From VRUE01 sp963715455 (GTDB lineage Bacteria; Actinomycetota; Thermoleophilia; Solirubrobacterales; 70-9): a stretch of 64,000 nt of DNA. Under the pieces are notes generated by a model that was not told the origin of the DNA, made no database searches, and worked only from the letters and a program-made list of their open reading frames with translations. The position numbers and the translations under genes were made by a program. Below are positions 60,310 to 64,000 of this stretch, in pieces; positions within the stretch are counted from its first letter, which is position 1, and every line of letters starts with the position of its first letter. The stretch spans positions 1,550,001-1,614,000 of the forward strand of contig OY970245.1 in NCBI GenBank assembly GCA_963715455.1, given 5' to 3'.

Positions 60310-61029
60310 ATGCGATACGGCAAGGCTTTGTGCCTGGCGACCTTTGCAGCCCTGGTTGCCTTGGCATTCATCGGCAGTGGAACCGCCGCTGCCGAAGCCG
60401 ACAAAGAAATCGTGCTCTGTGAAGAATTAGTTGAACTGACTGGCTTATGCCCGGAAGAAAAGTATCTGCGTCAGGGCAGCGAAATCAGTGGCTTAGCAAC
60501 GGGGGCGAAAATCATCAGCTCCCTGGGGACCGTCGAATGCCAAGACAGCTTGATCAAAGGCCTGCTCGGCACCGACATGGGCAAAGTGCTCACCGTCACC
60601 GTGACTGACATCGTCTTCGGTGTGTTACCGACACCGAACTTAGGCGAAGGCTGCTCGACCTGCACCAAAGGCATTCATGCCGCCCTGCCGGTGGGGGGCT
60701 GGTTTGAAGTCGAATCGCTCGATCACTTCTTCTTCAAACTCGAAAAAGTGGTCTTCACGCTCTTAAATTGCCCCGCTGGCATCACCTGTGTGTACTCGAG
60801 TGGCGAATTCAAATCGTTAGTAGATCGCGATTCGGTGGAACACCCAGACTGGAAAGGCAAAAAAAAGGACGTGGTTTTAGTTGCCCGAACTCTGTCTCGC
60901 ACTGGCGGCAGCCCTTTCTGCCCGGCGACCGCGGAATGGAAAGGCGACTACATCCTCACGTTAGCCAAAAACACCGACCAAGGAACACGCTTATTTTATT
61001 TGGCGTTAGAACAGTTAGGCGAAGCGTGA
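60310..61029 (+). CDS. Secreted protein with alien, TTA-rich codon use
   Basis: A 239-residue exported protein: signal MRYGKALCLATFAALVALAFIGSGTAAAEA, then a mature part with about ten cysteines (LCEELVELTGLCPEEK, GEGCSTCTKG, NCPAGITC, PFCPATAEWKGD). The function is unknown. Codon use differs sharply from its neighbours: at least twelve TTA leucine codons and many GAA and AAA codons, all rare elsewhere in the window. A strong AAAGGAGAAGG site precedes ATG 60310, and a GCGACGG/CCGTCGC stem lies upstream. It separates hrcA from dnaJ. Recent transfer or a lineage-specific surface protein family are both possible. Confidence 0.75.
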   Translation: MRYGKALCLATFAALVALAFIGSGTAAAEADKEIVLCEELVELTGLCPEEKYLRQGSEISGLATGAKIISSLGTVECQDSLIKGLLGTDMGKVLTVTVTDIVFGVLPTPNLGEGCSTCTKGIHAALPVGGWFEVESLDHFFFKLEKVVFTLLNCPAGITCVYSSGEFKSLVDRDSVEHPDWKGKKKDVVLVARTLSRTGGSPFCPATAEWKGDYILTLAKNTDQGTRLFYLALEQLGEA

Positions 61030-61130
61030 CAGCGCGCCCGGCATGGTGATGCGGGCCCGCTAACGAGAAGCTCAAGCGGGGGGTCGTTCCCCGGTGGACC
61101 GGCCCCCAGCTTGCCACGGGGTGGCACCTC

Positions 61131-61136
61131 TAGAAT
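61131..61136 (+). promoter_or_regulatory. -10 box for the dnaJ-like gene
   Basis: TAGAAT ends 8 bases before the ATG at 61145; no ribosome binding site. It suggests that dnaJ does not depend on read-through from hrcA. Confidence 0.55.
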
Positions 61137-61144
61137 CCGCCCCG

Positions 61145-61819
61145 ATGGCTCGCGACTACTACGAGGTGCTGGGCATCGGCCGCGATGCCTCCGAGACGGA
61201 GGTCAAGCGCGCCTTCCGCAAGCTCGCCCGCGAGCTGCACCCCGACGTCAACGCCCACGACCCCGAGGCCGAGGAGAAATTCAAGGCGGCGGCAGAGGCC
61301 TACGAGGTGCTCTCCGATCCGGAGCAGCGCCAGGTCTATGACCGCTTCGGCCATGAAGGCTTGCGCTCCGGTGGCTTCCCACCGGGGGGAGCCGGGTTCA
61401 GCTCGGTCGAGGACATCTTTCAGACGGTCTTTGGCGGGGCCTTCGGCTTCGAGGTGCGGCGTGGGCCGATGCGTGGCCAGGACCTCGTCCACGCGGTCGA
61501 GATCTCTGCCGTGCAGGCCATGTTGGGGGTGTCGATCAAGATCCCCAGCCACGAGGGCGAGCGTGAGATCGAGCTCCCCTCCGGCGTCCAGCACGGCACC
61601 CAGTTCGCCCTGCGTGGCCATGGTCTGCCGGGCGCCAACGGTGGCCCCCCCGGTGACCTGCGCATCGTCGTCCATGTGATCGTGCCCAGTGACCTCTCCG
61701 AGGAGCAGCGCGAGCTGGCCGAGAAGCTCGAGGAGACGATCGAGGACCGCAACCTGCGCGGCGGCTCGGGCGGGGGAGACGGCGGTTTCTTCTCACGCGC
61801 CTTCCGCCGCGCCTTCTAA
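61145..61819 (+). CDS. Short DnaJ-type co-chaperone lacking zinc finger and CTD-I
   Basis: A 224-residue J protein. The J domain is complete (DYYEVLGIGRDASETEVKRAF, with HPD in ARELHPDVNAHDPEA), followed by a Gly/Phe-rich linker (RSGGFPPGGAGFSSVEDIFQ). Then comes only one beta-sandwich domain: DLVHAVEISAVQAMLGVSIK to GDLRIVVHVIVPSDLSEEQR, matching CTD-II. The four CxxCxGxG zinc repeats and CTD-I of the usual 370-residue DnaJ are missing. It still stimulates an Hsp70 presumably; no dnaK or grpE is in the window. It is followed directly by prmA. Confidence 0.88.
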   Translation: MARDYYEVLGIGRDASETEVKRAFRKLARELHPDVNAHDPEAEEKFKAAAEAYEVLSDPEQRQVYDRFGHEGLRSGGFPPGGAGFSSVEDIFQTVFGGAFGFEVRRGPMRGQDLVHAVEISAVQAMLGVSIKIPSHEGEREIELPSGVQHGTQFALRGHGLPGANGGPPGDLRIVVHVIVPSDLSEEQRELAEKLEETIEDRNLRGGSGGGDGGFFSRAFRRAF

Positions 61820-62695
61820 TTGATTCGGCTCGCCGTTCGCTGCACTCCCGAGCAGGCCGAGATCGTTCTCGCCGAGCTAACCGTACTGGCGCCTAATGGG
61901 GTCGAGGAGGAGCGTGGCCCGGGCTACGTCGAGTACGCGATCTACGGCGGCGAGGGAGAGCTGCCCGAGCTGGGCGAGATCGAGGTGGCGGCGGGGGACG
62001 GTCTGGTTGAGGTGGTGGCGACCGAGGTCCCCGACGACTGGGCCGATCGCTGGCAGGACTTCCACAAACCGCTGTTGGTCGGCGAGCAGCTCTGGCTGCG
62101 ACCCTCCTGGGAGGAACCGCGCGAGGGCACGGTCGACGTCGTCGTCGACCCCGGACGCGCCTTCGGCACCGGCGCCCACCCAACCACCCGCCTCTGCCTC
62201 GAGCTCCTGCTCGAGCTGGCCGATGCCGGTGAGGCGGCCGGCCCCCTTGCCGACCTCGGTACCGGCTCGGGCGTTCTAGCCATCGCCGCTGCAAAGCTCG
62301 GCTGGTCCCCTGTGCGGGGCTACGACCACGAGCAGCCTGCCGTCGAAGCTGTTGCCGCAAACGCTGAAGCCAACGGAGTGCGTGTCGAGGCGGAAAAGCT
62401 CAACCTCCGAGAAGAGCTGCCGGCCCTCGCTCCGACGACGGTGGCCAACATGACCGCTCCGATCCTCAGGGTCGTAGCCGCACAGCTCGCCGGCAACGGG
62501 GATCGAGGGAGGGTCCGCCGGAGCCTCCCCGCTGTTGCTCCGCCGGACCCTCCCTCGATCCCCGCAACGATGATCCTCTCGGGTCTCTTGCCTACCGAGC
62601 TAGATGAGATCGTCGCCGGGTTCTCGCCCTTGGGCTTGGTTGAGGCGGACCGTCGGTTGCAAGGCGACTGGGCCGCCCTGTTGCTCCGCGCCTAG
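61820..62695 (+). CDS. prmA: Ribosomal protein L11 methyltransferase PrmA, with a palindromic insertion
   Basis: PrmA methylates L11. The start is TTG, just after the dnaJ stop. The N-terminal domain (AEIVLAELTVLAPNGVEEE) and WADRWQDFHKPLLVGEQLWLRP are typical. The SAM domain has VVDPGRAFGTGAHPTTRLCLELL and LADLGTGSGVLAIAAAKLG, but the usual catalytic NILA motif reads VANMTAPILR. Between AAQLA and MILSGLL, where homologues have a few residues, about 22 residues (GNGDRGRVRRSLPAVAPPDP and PSIPA) are encoded by a palindrome (62497-62564). The frame is intact and the length is 291. Confidence 0.9.
   Translation: MIRLAVRCTPEQAEIVLAELTVLAPNGVEEERGPGYVEYAIYGGEGELPELGEIEVAAGDGLVEVVATEVPDDWADRWQDFHKPLLVGEQLWLRPSWEEPREGTVDVVVDPGRAFGTGAHPTTRLCLELLLELADAGEAAGPLADLGTGSGVLAIAAAKLGWSPVRGYDHEQPAVEAVAANAEANGVRVEAEKLNLREELPALAPTTVANMTAPILRVVAAQLAGNGDRGRVRRSLPAVAPPDPPSIPATMILSGLLPTELDEIVAGFSPLGLVEADRRLQGDWAALLLRA
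62497..62564 (+). repeat. Palindromic element inside prmA
   Basis: Arms of 26 bases (62497-62522 and 62539-62564) pair with one mismatch around a 16-base loop. The core GGGGATCGAGGGAGGGTCCG is repeated in inverted form. It is translated within PrmA near residues 227-248, a surface loop position. Confidence 0.85.
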
Positions 62696-62698
62696 CTG

Positions 62699-62704
62699 TA
62701 TGTT
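62699..62704 (+). promoter_or_regulatory. -10 box for the DUF2269-like gene
   Basis: TATGTT, just after the prmA stop, ends 8 bases before ATG 62713. Confidence 0.45.
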
Positions 62705-62712
62705 TCGCGCCG

Positions 62713-63198
62713 ATGCTGGCGACGATTGTCGATCCGGGCTACAAGTTTGCCCTGTTCCTGCACACCCTCGCTGTGGTGCTCGCTTTTGGCCCGACCTTCG
62801 GCTACGCGCTCTTCTTCTCAGTCGCCCCGCAGTTCCCACGCGCAACCCCGGCGATCCTTGCCGGCGTGCAGAAGTGCGATCGCTACCTAGTCAATCCCGG
62901 CATGATCGTCCTGCTGCTGGCGGGGATCTACCTGCTCCTCGACGGACCCTGGGAGGAGAGCGACGCCTTCATCAGCGTCGGCTTCCTGGCGATCATCGTG
63001 CTCTTCGCTCTCCAGCACGCCTTCTTCCAGCCGCAGACGCGCAAAGCGCGAGACCTGGCGGAACGGGATCTGAAGGCCGGCGACACGTTCGGCGACGAGT
63101 TCAACGCGATCAGCGAACGGCTCAGCAAAGTCGGCGGGCTAGCCGGCCTGATCGTCGTCGTGACGATCTTCTTCATGACGTACAAGCCCTTCCTCTAG
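62713..63198 (+). CDS. Integral membrane protein, DUF2269-like
   Basis: A 161-residue protein with four membrane segments: LFLHTLAVVLAFGPTFGYALF, GMIVLLLAGIYLLL, FISVGFLAIIVLFALQHAFF and AGLIVVVTIFFMTYKPFL. The HTLAVVLAFGP start and general layout resemble DUF2269/CopD-like small membrane proteins; a His in the first helix could bind a metal or haem, but this is not certain. It lies where rsmE often follows prmA, and leads to murI with a 64-base gap. Confidence 0.65.
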   Translation: MLATIVDPGYKFALFLHTLAVVLAFGPTFGYALFFSVAPQFPRATPAILAGVQKCDRYLVNPGMIVLLLAGIYLLLDGPWEESDAFISVGFLAIIVLFALQHAFFQPQTRKARDLAERDLKAGDTFGDEFNAISERLSKVGGLAGLIVVVTIFFMTYKPFL

Positions 63199-63262
63199 GG
63201 CGCCGGTCCTGACGGCTCCGAGCTCAGACACGGCGCAGCTCGATCCGACACTGCCGATCGCG

Positions 63263-64000
63263 ATGTTCGACTCCGGCGTGGGCGGCCTTACCGTGCTGCA
63301 CGAGTGCCTCGTCTCGTTGCCCGAGGAGGACTACGTCTACCTCGGTGACACGGCCTGGTTCCCTTACGGCACTAAGGACACCGACGAGCTGCGGGCTCGC
63401 ATCCGGGCGATTGCCGAGCTATTGCTCGGTGGCCGCGCCAAGCTGCTGGTCATCGCCTGTAACACCGCCACCTCGATCGGCACTGACGTGGCGCGCGAGG
63501 TGGCGGCCGCGCACGGGGTGCAGGTCGTGCCCGTGGTCGAACCGCAGGCCGAGATCGCCGCGGCGATCACCGACAACGCCCGGGTCGGCGTGCTGGCCAC
63601 GCCCAACACCGTGCAGAGCGGTGCCTACCGGCGGGCACTCGAAGAGCAGGGGCGAGCCCTCGAGGTGACTGAAGTCGAGGCTCCCGATCTCGCGCCCTTC
63701 ATCCAAGACGGCTCGGCTTTCGACGAAAGCGTGATGGACATGGCTCGTTCCTACTGCGCGCCGCTGAGGCGCGCTGAGGTCGACACCCTGATCCTCGGCT
63801 GCACCCACTACCCGCTGGTTGCCCCGATGCTGCAGCGCATCCTCGGTCGCGACGTGCGCCTGGTCAGCGGCGGCCACGCCGTTGCCGCCGCCGTCCAGCG
63901 CACCCTCGAGCGCGCCGATCTTGCCTGCTCTCCTGACGGCGAGGGCACTTACCGCTTCCTCTGCACCGGTGACACCGACTCCTTCCGCGATCTCGGCACG
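63263..64000 (+). CDS. murI: Glutamate racemase (partial, runs off the window)
   Basis: MurI makes D-glutamate for peptidoglycan. The first 246 residues are visible: MFDSGVGGLTVLHECL, YLGDTAWFPYGTK, the first catalytic Cys in LLVIACNTATSIG, and the second in LILGCTHYPLVAPML. ATG 63263 would place the FDSGVGG motif at the very N-terminus, which is too short for the family. A CTG at 63209 in the same frame would add 18 residues (LPIAMFDSG), the usual length, so a non-standard start is possible. The C-terminus is outside the window. Confidence 0.93.
   Translation, partial: MFDSGVGGLTVLHECLVSLPEEDYVYLGDTAWFPYGTKDTDELRARIRAIAELLLGGRAKLLVIACNTATSIGTDVAREVAAAHGVQVVPVVEPQAEIAAAITDNARVGVLATPNTVQSGAYRRALEEQGRALEVTEVEAPDLAPFIQDGSAFDESVMDMARSYCAPLRRAEVDTLILGCTHYPLVAPMLQRILGRDVRLVSGGHAVAAAVQRTLERADLACSPDGEGTYRFLCTGDTDSFRDLGT

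Noticed and set aside
62493..62568. GCAAC on both sides of the prmA palindrome as a 5-bp target duplication
   Set aside because: Removing one copy plus the 66-base element takes out 71 bases, which breaks the reading frame; the other palindromes have no such flanks. Chance similarity is more likely.

Overview
This looks like a chromosomal window from a high-GC actinobacterium. I infer a deep-branching lineage of the Thermoleophilia/Solirubrobacterales type. The supporting evidence is very high GC with strong GAG/CTG/GTC codon bias, a DivIVA/SepIVA-like gene next to coaD, a DUF3052 gene, a WS/DGAT acyltransferase, a HadA/HadB-like hot-dog pair, and many genes with a -10 hexamer 6-11 bases before the start codon and no Shine-Dalgarno sequence. 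I cannot name the species. No rRNA, prophage, insertion sequence or CRISPR array is visible. Coding density is very high; the longest gene-free stretches are 42303-42506 and 652-833, so there is no gap of 300 bases.

Layout. 1-651: 3' part of a family-2 glycosyltransferase (minus strand). 834-4554: overlapping riboflavin operon ribD-ribE-ribBA-ribH, then rpmB. 4671-7784: a secreted RTX-type protein and a convergent MMPL exporter. 7912-12763: FakA-like kinase, recG, rsmD, coaD. 12868-26973: division, lipid, RNA, SRP and ribosome genes (SepIVA-like, yceD on the opposite strand, methyltransferase, rpmF, plsX, acpP, rnc, smc, WS/DGAT, ftsY, ffh, rpsP, KH protein, trmD, rplS, lepB, rnhB, yraN). 27099-32229: comM, dprA, thiD, ilvD. 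32226-41597: alpha/beta hydrolase, formyl-THF cyclo-ligase-like gene, L,D-transpeptidase, xerC/D, a WhiG/FliA sigma factor, an EF-G2-like GTPase, rnhA, a secreted trypsin-like protease, an MBL hydrolase. 41642-45032: tRNA-Gly(GCC), tRNA-Ala(GGC), membrane and conserved hypothetical genes. 45074-54207: leuS, cupin, comEA, a comEC split by a frameshift, holA, rpsT, murJ. 54208-64000: a polytopic GT-C-like protein, lepA, two hot-dog dehydratases, hrcA, an alien low-GC gene, a shortened dnaJ, prmA, a DUF2269-like gene and a partial murI.

How the genes work together. Most of the window is housekeeping: flavin synthesis, translation, SRP targeting, envelope precursor transport, chromosome maintenance and stress control. 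comM, dprA, comEA and comEC together suggest past or present natural transformation, but comEC is interrupted.

The most unusual signal is a set of long, almost perfect inverted repeats scattered between and inside genes. One family has three copies (688-768, 54467-54546, 56251-56322) with compensatory stem changes. Another shares a GGGYACCCCTCC-type arm and CAAAAC/GTTTTG inner ends (13362-13434, 59081-59156, and more loosely 14510-14624). Further palindromes lie inside reading frames of the GT-C-like gene and prmA without breaking them. Other oddities are an SMC protein without a hinge, an RNase III with altered metal ligands, a DnaJ without zinc finger or CTD-I, an L19 with a long acidic tail behind a possible attenuator, and a TTA-rich gene inserted between hrcA and dnaJ.
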